Shown in pieces: positions 28,313-37,062 of a stretch of 64,000 nucleotides of DNA. Source of the stretch: Lachnospiraceae bacterium (GTDB lineage Bacteria > Bacillota > Clostridia > Lachnospirales > Lachnospiraceae); assembly GCA_030526195.1 (NCBI GenBank), contig JAUNDG010000007.1, positions 53,210 to 117,209 of the forward strand, in the 5' to 3' direction. Every line of letters begins with the position of its first letter. Positions within the stretch are counted from its first letter, which is position 1. The translations under genes were made by a program, and so were the position numbers. Below the pieces are notes generated by a model that did not search any database, was not told where the DNA came from, and saw only the letters and a program-made list of their open reading frames with translations.

Positions 28313-29989
28313 ATGCTGCAGAATAATCGCGTTCTCATCGGCAAGGGCGAGCATGAGCTCTATCTCATGGGCGACAAGGTCAACCGCCACGGCCTCATCG
28401 CCGGCGCCACCGGTACCGGCAAAACCGTGACTCTGAAGGTACTGGCCGAAGGCCTGTCAGACATGGGGGTGCCCGTATTCCTGGCGGATGTGAAGGGTGA
28501 TGTGAGCAGCATGTGCCTGGCCGGAGAGAAGAGCGAGAAGATCGTGTCCCGTCTCAACAGCATGGGCATCGATCCGGACAGCTTTAATCCCAAGAGCTAT
28601 CCCTGCCGTTTCTGGGATGTGTTCGGCACCGGCGGTGTGCCGGTCCGGGCCAAGGTCTCGGACGTGGGGCCCGTCATCATCAGCCGTCTCCTGGGTCTCA
28701 CCGAGGTGCAGACCGGCGTGCTTAACATTGTGTTCCATGTGGCCGACGATCTGGGCTGGCAGCTCATCGATTATAAGGATCTCAAAGCCATGCTGATGTA
28801 CATCGCCGAGCATCGGGCAGAACTCACCACAGCCTACGGCAATGTCACCAGCCAGAGTATCGGCGCCATTCAGCGAGCCCTGCTCACCCTGGAAGACGAA
28901 GGGGCCGAGCAGTTCTTCGGCGAACCGGACCTTGACATCAATGACTGGTTCCGCCAGACCGAGGACGGCCGGGGCTATGTCAACATCCTGCACTGTGTGG
29001 AACTGGCTCAGCGCCCGACCCTGTATGCCGCCTTCATGCTGTGGATGCTGGGCGAACTTTACGAAAAGCTGCCGGAGGTAGGCGACCTCGACAAGCCGAA
29101 GTTCGTGTTCTTCTTTGACGAAGCTCATATGCTGTTTAACGACGCCCCCAAGAGCATGGTGGACAAGGTCACCCAGGTGGTGAAGCTCATCCGCAGTAAG
29201 GGCGTGGGTATCTACTTTATCACCCAGAGCCCCTCTGATATTCCCAATGAAGTACTGGCTCAGCTCAACAACCGGATCCTTCATGCCCTGCGGGCCTACA
29301 CACCGGCTGAGCAGAAGGCCATCCGGGCAGCGGCCCAGGGCTTCCGGCCCAACCCTGCCTTCAAAACAGAGGATGCCATTGCCGAACTGGGAACCGGCGA
29401 AGCTCTGGTGTCTATGCTGGGCGAGGACGGTGCCCCCTGCATCGTGGAGAAAGCCACCATCTGTCCGCCCCAGTCCTCATTTACCGCTTTAGAAAATGCG
29501 GCTCGTGCCATGCTGGTGGCTCAGGATCCGGCCTACCAGGCTTACAAGGATGCGGTCGACAATCTGTCAGCCTACGAATACATCACCGATGAAATGGCTG
29601 CCGAACAGGAAAAGGCTGCCGCAGAACAGGCCGAAAAGGAACAGGCCGCCGCTGCCAGGCAGGCTGAAAAAGAAGCCAAGGCTGCTGAAAAAGCCGCAGC
29701 CGCAGCCGCCCGGGAAGAAGCCCGTGCCGCTCGCGAGCAGGAGAAGGCTCTGCAGGAGCAGTATAAAGCCGAAGGCCGAGATAAATATGGCCGTACCAAG
29801 ATGCAGGCCAGCCTTGAAAAGGCCGCCAAGAGTGCGGTGAAATCGGAAAGCCGCAGCATCGGCCGGAAAATGGGCAAGTCCATCACCCGCGGCATTCTGG
29901 GCAACAGCAATAACGCCGCCGGCCGTCTGGTGGGCAATGCCGCCGGCAGTCTGATGAGTGACCTCATCGGCGGCTTCTTCAAGAGATAA
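28313..29989 (+). CDS. HerA/YjgR-type ATPase (DUF853) with Ala-rich coiled-coil tail
   Basis: A 558-residue AAA-like ATPase of the HerA/FtsK clan, YjgR group. Walker A GATGTGKT is at residues 31-38, Walker B FVFFFDEAH near 262-270. An alanine-rich, charged coiled coil follows at about 430-490 (repeats of AAEQAEKE type), then a glycine-rich C-terminus ending LIGGFFKR. The role of this group is not settled; DNA translocation or repair is inferred from the clan. Start behind CCAGGAGGA. It stands 111 bases after the efflux operon. Confidence 0.88.
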   Translation: MLQNNRVLIGKGEHELYLMGDKVNRHGLIAGATGTGKTVTLKVLAEGLSDMGVPVFLADVKGDVSSMCLAGEKSEKIVSRLNSMGIDPDSFNPKSYPCRFWDVFGTGGVPVRAKVSDVGPVIISRLLGLTEVQTGVLNIVFHVADDLGWQLIDYKDLKAMLMYIAEHRAELTTAYGNVTSQSIGAIQRALLTLEDEGAEQFFGEPDLDINDWFRQTEDGRGYVNILHCVELAQRPTLYAAFMLWMLGELYEKLPEVGDLDKPKFVFFFDEAHMLFNDAPKSMVDKVTQVVKLIRSKGVGIYFITQSPSDIPNEVLAQLNNRILHALRAYTPAEQKAIRAAAQGFRPNPAFKTEDAIAELGTGEALVSMLGEDGAPCIVEKATICPPQSSFTALENAARAMLVAQDPAYQAYKDAVDNLSAYEYITDEMAAEQEKAAAEQAEKEQAAAARQAEKEAKAAEKAAAAAAREEARAAREQEKALQEQYKAEGRDKYGRTKMQASLEKAAKSAVKSESRSIGRKMGKSITRGILGNSNNAAGRLVGNAAGSLMSDLIGGFFKR

Positions 29990-30089
29990 GGCCTTCGCTC
30001 ACAATCGGTATGCCTCTTAAGTGGCGCACACGTTTGCGCCAATATGAAAGTGGGCATGACGTCAAAAAATGACAAGAAAGGACAACACT

Positions 30090-30578
30090 ATGTCAATTGA
30101 GAATTTAACCATGAACCCCTTTACCAAAATCGGCAAGGAATGGGCCCTGGTCAGCGCCGGGGATGCCGCATCCTCCAATACCATGACCGTCAGCTGGGGC
30201 GGCGTGGGTGTGCTTTGGGGTGTGAATGTTGTGTATATCTTCATCCGTGAATCCCGCCACACCAAAGGCTTTGTGGATAACGGCGACACATTTTCCCTGG
30301 CCTTCCTGGGAGATGAGTACCGCCAGGCCTTAAGCTACTGCGGCAGCCACTCCGGCCGTGACGGCAACAAGTGGGAAGCTGCCGGCCTCACACCGGCGGA
30401 AAAGGACGGCGTGGTCTATCCCGCCGAGGCCAGCCTGGTCTTCCTTTGCCGCAAGATGGCCGCCGTGCCGGTGAACGAGGACAGCTTCATCGACGCCGAC
30501 ATTCAGCCGAAATGGTATGGTGACCACGACATGCACACCATGTATGTGGGCCAGATCCTGGACGTCATCGAAAAATAA
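30090..30578 (+). CDS. Flavin reductase-like FMN-binding protein
   Basis: A 162-residue protein of the flavin reductase-like split-barrel superfamily. MTVSWGGVGVLWG and FIRESRHTKGF correspond to the FMN-binding strands and loop of the group found in Firmicutes. Such proteins bind FMN and reduce flavins or act as small NAD(P)H oxidoreductases; the electron acceptor is unknown. I chose the ATG at 30090 (behind GAAAGGAC) rather than 30069, since family members begin near this point. It has its own terminator, directly followed by repeat copy B. Confidence 0.8.
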   Translation: MSIENLTMNPFTKIGKEWALVSAGDAASSNTMTVSWGGVGVLWGVNVVYIFIRESRHTKGFVDNGDTFSLAFLGDEYRQALSYCGSHSGRDGNKWEAAGLTPAEKDGVVYPAEASLVFLCRKMAAVPVNEDSFIDADIQPKWYGDHDMHTMYVGQILDVIEK

Positions 30579-30592
30579 AAAAAGTCTTTATG

Positions 30593-30643
30593 AAAATGGG
30601 GCTCCCGGCCGCAGCTGAGCGGTGACGGCAGCCTCATTTTTTT
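30593..30643 (+). terminator. Rho-independent terminator after the flavin reductase-like gene
   Basis: AAAATGGGGCT (30593-30603) pairs with AGCCTCATTTT (30630-30640), with an inner stem and a T-run to 30643. Repeat copy B begins at the next base. Confidence 0.82.
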
Positions 30644-30708
30644 GAACCGCAGCGAGCATTCCCCCGCTTCAAAGACGCAGAGTCTTAAGCATGGGTCCGC
30701 TTTACAGA
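30644..30708 (+). repeat. Interspersed structured repeat, short copy B
   Basis: Matches the first 48 bases of copies A and C and then jumps to their last segment (TCCGCTTTA), so the middle 100 or so bases are deleted. The CCCCCGCTT hairpin with AAGAC/GTCTT is kept, but the partner of the outer stem and the 3' hairpin are lost. It begins directly after the terminator T-run. Confidence 0.82.
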
Positions 30709-30760
30709 AATTATGAGCGGTATCTACCATACTTTCTTCATATAGAACAGTAAAAAAATA

Positions 30761-30789
30761 TTGAATAGAAGCAACGGCGAGTCTATAAT
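30761..30789 (+). promoter_or_regulatory. Promoter of guaA
   Basis: TTGAAT (30761-30766), 17-base spacer, TATAAT (30784-30789). Transcription would begin near 30796, leaving a short leader with no room for a riboswitch before the ATG at 30828. Confidence 0.8.
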
Positions 30790-30827
30790 GAGCGTGGTTC
30801 TTTTTTTAAGAATAGGAGGAAAGTTAT

Positions 30828-31808
30828 ATGGATAGCAATAAGCGCCCCGATAGTATGGAACGTATTACGACTCCGGCTCTGGCAGAAGCATTTATCGCTG
30901 AACAGGTTGAAGCCATCAAGGCTCAGGTTGGCGACAAGAAGGTTCTTCTGGCTCTGTCAGGCGGTGTTGATTCTTCAGTTGTTGCCGCTCTGCTGATCAA
31001 AGCCATCGGCAAGCAGCTCACATGTGTTCACGTTAACCACGGTCTGCTGCGTAAAGGCGAACCGGAACAGGTTGTGGAAGTCTTCAAGAATCAGATGGAT
31101 GCTAACCTGATCTATGTTGATGCTGTGGATCGTTTCCTTGACAAGCTGGCCGGTGTTGATGATCCGGAAACAAAGAGAAAGATCATCGGCAAGGAATTCA
31201 TCGATGTTTTCGCTGAAGAAGCCGGCAAGCTGGAAGGCATTGAGTTCCTGGCTCAGGGTACTATTTATCCGGATATCCTTGAAAGCGACGGCGTTAAGGC
31301 TCATCACAATGTCGGCGGTCTTCCGGAAGATCTGCAGTTCGAACTGGTAGAACCGGTCAAGTTGCTCTATAAGGATGAAGTACGTGTTGTCGGTAAGGCT
31401 CTGGGTCTGCCGGATAACATGGTTTATCGTCAGCCGTTCCCGGGTCCGGGTCTTGGTGTTCGTTGCACAGGCGCTATCACAAGAGACAGACTGGAAGCTC
31501 TGCGTGAATCTGACGCTATTCTGCGTGATGAATTCGCTAAGAACGGTCTGGAAGGCAAGGTATGGCAGTACTTCACCGTTGTGCCGGATTACAAGTCAAC
31601 CGGTATCAAGGATGGTAAGAGAACCTTCGAATGGCCGGTCGTCATTCGTGCGGTCAACTCCATCGACGCCACATCCGCTTCCATCGAAGAAATCCCGTAC
31701 AGCCTGCTGGCTGTCATCACAGACAGAATCCTGTCTGAGGTTCAGGGTGTTAACCGCGTGCTTTATGACCTGTCACCGAAGCCCGTGGCCACCATTGAAT
31801 GGGAATAA
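30828..31808 (+). CDS. guaA: GMP synthase, ATP-pyrophosphatase part only
   Basis: Converts XMP to GMP using ATP and an amino donor. This 326-residue protein holds only the ATP-pyrophosphatase and dimerisation domains: the P-loop SGGVDSS is at residues 44-50, HHNVGGLPE near 162, and the C-terminus ends PKPVATIEWE as in GuaA. The N-terminal class I glutamine amidotransferase domain of usual bacterial GuaA (about 190 residues) is absent, and there is no such gene next to it. It therefore either uses free ammonia or pairs with a glutaminase encoded elsewhere, as in archaea. AGGAGG ribosome site, strong promoter and biased codon use point to high expression. Confidence 0.92.
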   Translation: MDSNKRPDSMERITTPALAEAFIAEQVEAIKAQVGDKKVLLALSGGVDSSVVAALLIKAIGKQLTCVHVNHGLLRKGEPEQVVEVFKNQMDANLIYVDAVDRFLDKLAGVDDPETKRKIIGKEFIDVFAEEAGKLEGIEFLAQGTIYPDILESDGVKAHHNVGGLPEDLQFELVEPVKLLYKDEVRVVGKALGLPDNMVYRQPFPGPGLGVRCTGAITRDRLEALRESDAILRDEFAKNGLEGKVWQYFTVVPDYKSTGIKDGKRTFEWPVVIRAVNSIDATSASIEEIPYSLLAVITDRILSEVQGVNRVLYDLSPKPVATIEWE

Positions 31809-31843
31809 TGACTTAAGCTTTTTAATCGCATAAGGCATAGATC

Positions 31844-31883
31844 AGCCCTTCGGAAAACAATCGTTTTCCGGAGGGCTTTTTTT
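31844..31883 (+). terminator. Rho-independent terminator after guaA
   Basis: AGCCCTTCGGAAAAC (31844-31858), loop AATC, GTTTTCCGGAGGGCT (31863-31877), then T-run. Repeat copy C starts directly behind it. Confidence 0.93.
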
Positions 31884-32066
31884 GATCTGCAGCGAGCATT
31901 CCCCCGCTTCAAAGACGTAGAGTCTTAAGCGGGGGTTACGGGGGAAGCTCGCATCAGCAGGGGTAAAAGCCCCTGCTGATGGGCTGCCGAAGGTAGCTGC
32001 GGTTCACGAGCAAGTAGCGAAGCGGACAGCGTGCCCTCTGGGTATTGCGAGTGTCCGCTTTACAAT
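31884..32066 (+). repeat. Interspersed structured repeat, long copy C
   Basis: Second full-length member. The outer stem GATCTGCAGC (31884-31893) / GCTGCGGTTC (31996-32005) keeps pairing by a T-G in place of the T-A of copy A. The inner C-rich hairpin and the CATCAGCAGGGG / CCCCTGCTGATG hairpin (31952-31981) are kept. The 3' hairpin AAGCGGACA (32020-32028) / TGTCCGCTT (32052-32060) has changed both sides relative to copy A (AAGCGGAT / ATCCGCTT) while staying paired, and its loop is 16 bases longer. This is the best evidence that the element works as RNA. Confidence 0.85.
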
Positions 32067-32090
32067 GGGAAATTCAGAGAATGATGGGAT

Positions 32091-32119
32091 TTGACTTTCA
32101 GAATCAGGTCATATATAGT
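32091..32119 (+). promoter_or_regulatory. Promoter of the GH13 glucosidase gene
   Basis: TTGACT (32091-32096), 17-base spacer, TATAGT (32114-32119). The leader of about 100 bases before the ATG at 32229 shows no clear riboswitch. Confidence 0.65.
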
Positions 32120-32228
32120 ATGGCATGATATTGTGTGAAAGCACCAACTATGGGTTGAAAGTTTTTCCGCGCTATGGCAAAGGAAAGCCTTTCATTGAAG
32201 AAAATGGTGCTCGGGAAAGAGGTTTTAC

Positions 32229-33929
32229 ATGACAAACATCAACAGATGCTGGTGGCACGACAAGGTGGCCTACCAGATTTATCCGAAGAGCTTTCTGGAT
32301 ACGAACGGAGACGGCATTGGTGACCTGCGCGGCATCATTTCCAAACTGGACTACCTGAAGGCTTTAGGGATAGATATTATCTGGCTGTCCCCCATTTACA
32401 AATCACCCTTTGTAGATCAGGGGTACGATATCGCGGATTATTACGCCATTGCCGAGGAGTTCGGCACCATGGATGAGTTTGATGAACTGCTGCGGGAGGC
32501 AAAGAAGCGGGACATGGCCATCATCATGGACCTGGTGATCAATCATTGCTCCGACAAGCATGAGTGGTTCCAAAAGGCTTTGGCGGATCCTGACGGAGAA
32601 TATGCGGATTATTTCTATTTCCGAAAAGGGAAGGATGGGAAAGCCCCCAATAACCTGCGGTCTTACTTCGGCGGCAGTATCTGGGAGCCGGTGCCCGGCA
32701 CGGATAAATATTACCTGCATATGTTTGCAAAGGAACAACCGGATCTTAACTGGGAAAACCCGGTGCTGCGCCGGAAACTTTTCGATATGGTCAACTGGTG
32801 GCTGGAGAAGGGCCTGGCCGGGTTCCGGATCGATGCCATTATTAATATTAAGAAGGATCTGGCATTTCCGAATTTTGAACCGGATGGGCCGGATGGGTTG
32901 GCCTGGTGCTGGAAAATGGTGGACAGTGTTGACGGCGTCGGGACATTTTTGAAGGAACTCAAAGACGAGACCTTCCGGAAGTATGATGCCTTCACTGTGG
33001 GTGAGGTCTTTAATATGAAGGAAGATGAGCTCAATGCCTTTATCGGTGAGGATGGCTATTTTTCCACCATGTTCGATTTCAGCGCCCACCTGCTTATCGG
33101 CGGCGGTCACGGCTGGTACGAGGCGCCGGAACTTGACTTTGATGCCTGGCGCAGCACGGTGATCGCCTCTCAGCTCGAGACGGAAGCTGTCGGGTTTAAA
33201 GCGAACATCATTGAAAATCATGATGAACCCCGAGGAACTTCCCGGTACCTGCCGCCCTTTGCCCGGACACCCGCCGGTATCAAGATGCTGGGGACGGTGA
33301 GCCTCCTGCTGCGCGGGATTCCTTTTATTTTCCAGGGGCAGGAGATCGGCATGACCAATGCGGTCTGGAACAGTGTGGACGAGTTTAACGATATCAACAC
33401 GAAGGATCAGATCAAGATGGCCCGGGAGGCCGGGCTTTCGGAGGCGGAGGCTTTGGTGGCCTGCAGCCGGATGAGCCGTGACAATGCCCGGACACCGGTG
33501 CAGTGGAGCGATGAGGTCAATGCGGGCTTTACCACCGGCACACCCTGGCTGAAGGTGAATGACAATTATAAGACCGTCAATGTGGCAGCCCAGGAGAAGG
33601 AGCCGGATTCGGTGCTTCATTTCTATCGCCGTCTGGTGGCTCTGCGAAAATCAGAGGCATACCGTGAGGTGTTTACCTACGGTCGTTTTGAGCCGGTCTA
33701 TACGGATAAGGATAACATCATGGCTTACTATCGCCGGACGGAAGAACAACGGGTGCTGGTGGTGGCGAACTTTGGCAAGACGGCAACCGAGCTTGAACTT
33801 GAGGGTGATGTAAAGCGTGTGTTGCTGTCCAATCGTGTGGCAGAAGAAGGGGCTAACAGTGCCTCGCCGGTGATTATTGATGGCCGTCTGACCCTTGAAA
33901 GCTGCGAGGTGGCGGTGCTGGACATTTGA
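32229..33929 (+). CDS. GH13 alpha-glucosidase (oligo-1,6-glucosidase/dextran glucosidase type)
   Basis: Cytoplasmic exo-acting alpha-glucosidase of glycoside hydrolase family 13 (566 residues), releasing glucose from short alpha-1,6 or alpha-1,4 glucosides. Catalytic residues are visible: nucleophile D202 in GFRIDAI, acid/base E259 in TVGEVF, and D332 in ENHDEPR. The N-terminal start WWHDKVAYQIYPKSF and DTNGDGIGDLRGI calcium-type loop are typical of the oligo-1,6-glucosidase subgroup. No signal peptide. A valine after the nucleophile motif would suggest alpha-1,6 preference, but here the residue after ID is Ala-Ile, so I leave specificity open. It is followed by a MATE exporter 33 bases later. 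Confidence 0.92.
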   Translation: MTNINRCWWHDKVAYQIYPKSFLDTNGDGIGDLRGIISKLDYLKALGIDIIWLSPIYKSPFVDQGYDIADYYAIAEEFGTMDEFDELLREAKKRDMAIIMDLVINHCSDKHEWFQKALADPDGEYADYFYFRKGKDGKAPNNLRSYFGGSIWEPVPGTDKYYLHMFAKEQPDLNWENPVLRRKLFDMVNWWLEKGLAGFRIDAIINIKKDLAFPNFEPDGPDGLAWCWKMVDSVDGVGTFLKELKDETFRKYDAFTVGEVFNMKEDELNAFIGEDGYFSTMFDFSAHLLIGGGHGWYEAPELDFDAWRSTVIASQLETEAVGFKANIIENHDEPRGTSRYLPPFARTPAGIKMLGTVSLLLRGIPFIFQGQEIGMTNAVWNSVDEFNDINTKDQIKMAREAGLSEAEALVACSRMSRDNARTPVQWSDEVNAGFTTGTPWLKVNDNYKTVNVAAQEKEPDSVLHFYRRLVALRKSEAYREVFTYGRFEPVYTDKDNIMAYYRRTEEQRVLVVANFGKTATELELEGDVKRVLLSNRVAEEGANSASPVIIDGRLTLESCEVAVLDI

Positions 33930-33962
33930 CAGGCATTTATTATTGTCTTTTGGGAGGTTAAG

Positions 33963-35342
33963 ATGAACAATCCGTTTCTTGAGGAGTCTGTCGGCAAACT
34001 GTATGCCAGGTTTTTGCCGTCAGCCATTATCGCGTTGCTGATCTCATCCGTGGCGTCTCTGATCGACACCATCGTGGTGTCCTATTTCATGGGTCCCACA
34101 GCCCTGTCGGCCGTCAATATCTGTATGCCGATCTACAGCATCCTGACAGCCGTCGGTCTTCTGATCGTTGGCGGTGCCGGTACCCTGTACAGCCAGTATC
34201 TTGGTCGCAATGAAAAAGAGAAGGCGCAGAAGGTCTTCACACTGGCCGCTTTTGTGCTGCTGGTCATTGGTGTCATTTATATGGTGGTGGGTATCCTGTT
34301 CACCGATGACATTGTGCGTATGCTGGGGGCTAATGATGCGGTTTTTGATATGGCCTCTCAGTACGCCCGGGTTCTGTTTTACTTTGTTTTGTTTAATATT
34401 CTGTTCCCCTTCCTGCAGACCTTCCTGCGGATCGATCTGAATCCGAATCTGACGGTTCTTGCCATTGTGATCTGTGCCCTTGTCAACCTGGTACTGGACA
34501 TTTTATTTGTTGGGCCGTTCCTGTCACCGACGGGTTTTGGCACAACCGGTGCGGCGTATGCTACCTCTCTGGCTTATGTGGTCGCCTTCGTGCTGATGCT
34601 GACCCATTTTCTCAGTAAGAAAAATACCCTGCGTCTGGCAAAGCACTTCTTTAGTGGCAAAGAGTTGAAGGATATGATCGTGACCGGTCTGCCGGCATCT
34701 GTCACGTTGTTTGGCACAGCCATCACAATGACGGTGTTTAACAACTTTATCATGATAAACGGCGAGTACTATGGTGTGGGGGTCGGTGAACTGTATGTCT
34801 CAGTTTACAGTGTTGTGGTGCAGGTTGTCACGATCTCCATGGCTGTTTACGTTGGTATTGCTCAGTGTGCGCAGCCAATCATGGCCGCCAATTTTGGTGC
34901 CGGCCGTAAGGATCGCATCAAGGCATTATTTGTACAGGGGCTGAAAATCGAGATTGTGGCCAACATCATTCTTGGGGTTGTGCTTTTCTTTGGGGCCGAA
35001 AAGATCGCCGCCATGTTCTCCATGGACAAGGGCGCTTACGATATGACCGAGGTGGCAATCCTGGCCATCCGTGTGTTTGTCATTTCCCTGATCTTCACCG
35101 GTATCAACCAGATGGTTCAGTACCTGCTGCAGGTCACCGATTACGTGCTGCAGTCAACGATGGTGTCTTTGCTGTCCGGTACAATCCTTATGATCGTGGG
35201 CATTTACCTTCTGGCCGGCGTTATCATGCCGGGCAATCCGGATGGTCTGGGTGTATGGCTTACCTATACCTTTGCCCAGGGGCTGACATTGATCTATGCG
35301 ATTATTGTGTACAATAAGAAGAAAAAAGAGATTTTTGGATAA
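33963..35342 (+). CDS. MATE-family multidrug exporter
   Basis: Twelve-segment cation-coupled efflux protein (459 residues). The two halves start with ARFLPSAIIALLISSVASLIDT-like (split) and LKDMIVTGLPASVTLFG, both MATE landmarks, and the loop GTLYSQYLGRNEKEKAQKV is typical for the bacterial DinF/NorM-related branch. The start is behind GGGAGG. It exports drugs or metabolites in exchange for Na+ or H+. The gene lies 33 bases behind the glucosidase and could be co-transcribed, although no functional link is evident. Confidence 0.9.
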   Translation: MNNPFLEESVGKLYARFLPSAIIALLISSVASLIDTIVVSYFMGPTALSAVNICMPIYSILTAVGLLIVGGAGTLYSQYLGRNEKEKAQKVFTLAAFVLLVIGVIYMVVGILFTDDIVRMLGANDAVFDMASQYARVLFYFVLFNILFPFLQTFLRIDLNPNLTVLAIVICALVNLVLDILFVGPFLSPTGFGTTGAAYATSLAYVVAFVLMLTHFLSKKNTLRLAKHFFSGKELKDMIVTGLPASVTLFGTAITMTVFNNFIMINGEYYGVGVGELYVSVYSVVVQVVTISMAVYVGIAQCAQPIMAANFGAGRKDRIKALFVQGLKIEIVANIILGVVLFFGAEKIAAMFSMDKGAYDMTEVAILAIRVFVISLIFTGINQMVQYLLQVTDYVLQSTMVSLLSGTILMIVGIYLLAGVIMPGNPDGLGVWLTYTFAQGLTLIYAIIVYNKKKKEIFG

Positions 35343-35427
35343 GCGATTTGCGTATGTGTCGCTTGGGATTATCCTGGCAGACTGCGTGGTGATGATCGTG
35401 CTGGCCAATACGATTTGTAAGAAGTGA
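35335..35427 (+). CDS. Possible small membrane protein overlapping the MATE gene end
   Basis: A 30-codon frame starting with TTG overlaps the MATE stop by eight bases and encodes FAYVSLGIILADCVVMIVLA, one likely transmembrane segment, then ANTICKK. It has no clear ribosome site of its own. It could be a real small protein translated by coupling, or the remains of a longer gene. Low confidence. Confidence 0.22.
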   Translation: MDKRFAYVSLGIILADCVVMIVLANTICKK

Positions 35428-35549
35428 AGAAATAAATTGATGCTGATGGCAGCGGGTGTTCGAAAGGATACCTGCTGTCATTATGTTTGGGAGGTGTCGG
35501 AACGTTCGGGGCGGCTTTGTTTTATTATCGCAAAATGATATATGGGATA

Positions 35550-35578
35550 TTTACTATATTCCGCTTGCTTTGTATAAT
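35550..35578 (+). promoter_or_regulatory. Probable promoter of the XRE regulator
   Basis: TTTACT (35550-35555), 17-base spacer, TATAAT (35573-35578). Placed 32 bases before the start codon. Confidence 0.55.
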
Positions 35579-35609
35579 CGAAACATGAGGGCTTTAAAGG
35601 AGGCAAAGC

Positions 35610-35906
35610 ATGAGCGAAAAATTTGACGACTTTCTTCGGGAACAGTTGCTGGATCCCCAGTTCAGAGAAGAATACGAAGCCTTGCAGCCGGAACGTGCTT
35701 TGATGCAGGTTTTGATCGATGCCAGAAAAGAGGCCGGCATGACACAGAAAGAGTTATCGGAGATAACCGGCATTGCGCAGGGAGATATCAGTAAAATTGA
35801 GAAGGGCAATGCCAATCCTTCCATTCGGACCCTTCAGCGTCTGGCAAAGGGGATGGGAATGACTTTACGTCTGGAATTTGTCCCGAGATCCGGTGTATCA
35901 CAGTAA
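35610..35906 (+). CDS. XRE-family regulator, HigA-antitoxin-like
   Basis: A 98-residue protein with a central helix-turn-helix (MTQKELSEITGIAQGDISKIEKG, residues 44-66, split by position) of the Cro/XRE class. The N-terminal DDFLREQLLDPQFREEYEAL helix and the C-terminal LRLEFVPR strand match HigA-like antitoxins. No HigB-like toxin lies upstream or downstream, so it is an orphan regulator or antitoxin. The start is behind AAAGGAGG. It is convergent with the EamA gene. Confidence 0.85.
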   Translation: MSEKFDDFLREQLLDPQFREEYEALQPERALMQVLIDARKEAGMTQKELSEITGIAQGDISKIEKGNANPSIRTLQRLAKGMGMTLRLEFVPRSGVSQ

Positions 35907-36034
35907 ATCATAGAGACGTAGAGAATCGAACAGAGGGGCATGTTTGGGTAAAGGGTGCCCTAACGAGAAAAGTAAGATGGCCCTGAAAAATCCCGCCCTT
36001 GGGTTCATCAAGGGCGGGGTAATAATTGGCGTTG

Positions 36035-36955
36035 TTATGAATTGTGTTGATGGGATATCCTGGGGAACCGATTGGCCTGTTGGGATTTCCCGGGGATGCG
36101 CAGAAGATTGCTCTGGATGGCCAGTGATGTCAGGATGAGGATCGCTCCGAGGAGAGCGTACATCGTCACCTGTTCTTTCAGAACCAGGCAACTTAAGGTT
36201 GAGGCGACAAGCGGTCCCAGCGCACAGAATGAGCCGGCTGTTTCAGGTGACAGTTTGCTTTGAGCCACCGGCTGCAATGTGAAGCCAAAACAAGTGCAGA
36301 CCACCGCCAACATAAGAATCATCAAATACTGGGAGGGTTGCTGCGGTAAGGTCAGATGGCCTTCGATGGCCACATTGATCCAGGACAGAACGCCGGTGGT
36401 GGTGACCTGGAAGAATCCGATGACAAAAGCATCGCCTCCCTTCACCAGGCGGGAGGTTGTGCAAATGGCAGTGGCGTACAATGAGGCGGCCATCAAAAGG
36501 AAGCCTTCGCCGGTCGTAAAGCCGAAACGGTTGCCCACCATGGTTAAGGTTCCGACACCGATAACGGCAAGTGCAGCGCTGATCAGGTTCTTTTTGGATG
36601 GCAGCATGCGGGCTATGACACACTCAATAAAGGGCACAATGATGATGGCCAGGTTTTCAATGAAGGCGGCCGTTGAGGCATTGGTGGTCTTGAGACCGGT
36701 GTGTTCGGCGGTCAGCACCAGATAATAGATAGTGCCGATGATGATGCCGCTGATAACACTGTGTTTGCTGACTGAACGGAGCAGCTTACGATTGAAAATC
36801 AGGAACAGGATAACAGCGGCGGTGGTAAAACGCAGAGCCAGAAGACTGACAGTATTCATACTCAGCAGACACAGTTTGCTGAACATGAAGGAGGTGGCTC
36901 TGGCCGAGATAACAAGTGCCAGAAGAAGCGTGGCGCGTTTGGGTGATAACGTCAT
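36035..36955 (-). CDS. EamA-family (DMT superfamily) transporter
   Basis: Ten-segment drug/metabolite transporter (306 residues) made of two EamA repeats. The first half includes ARATSFMFSKLCL and RFTTAAVILFLIF; the second begins near residue 150 with LLMAASLYATAICTTSRL and ends LLGAILILTSLAI. It probably exports amino acids or other small metabolites; direction and substrate are not predictable. It is the only reverse-strand gene between 16.7 and 50.9 kb, divergent from a second, one-domain EamA gene. Confidence 0.88.
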   Translation of the reverse strand: MTLSPKRATLLLALVISARATSFMFSKLCLLSMNTVSLLALRFTTAAVILFLIFNRKLLRSVSKHSVISGIIIGTIYYLVLTAEHTGLKTTNASTAAFIENLAIIIVPFIECVIARMLPSKKNLISAALAVIGVGTLTMVGNRFGFTTGEGFLLMAASLYATAICTTSRLVKGGDAFVIGFFQVTTTGVLSWINVAIEGHLTLPQQPSQYLMILMLAVVCTCFGFTLQPVAQSKLSPETAGSFCALGPLVASTLSCLVLKEQVTMYALLGAILILTSLAIQSNLLRIPGKSQQANRFPRISHQHNS

Positions 36956-37062
36956 ACGAGATTCTCTTTCATATACTCTTTTTTCGAGTTTGTGACTGTT
37001 TATGAAGCCCGAAGGGTCTATTATAAAGTGAGTAAGTAAGAAAAATCAAGTGAGGTGGTTCT

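Noticed and set aside
35343-35609. A HigB-like toxin gene in front of the XRE regulator
   Set aside because: No frame of suitable length with toxin motifs exists in this gap or after the regulator.
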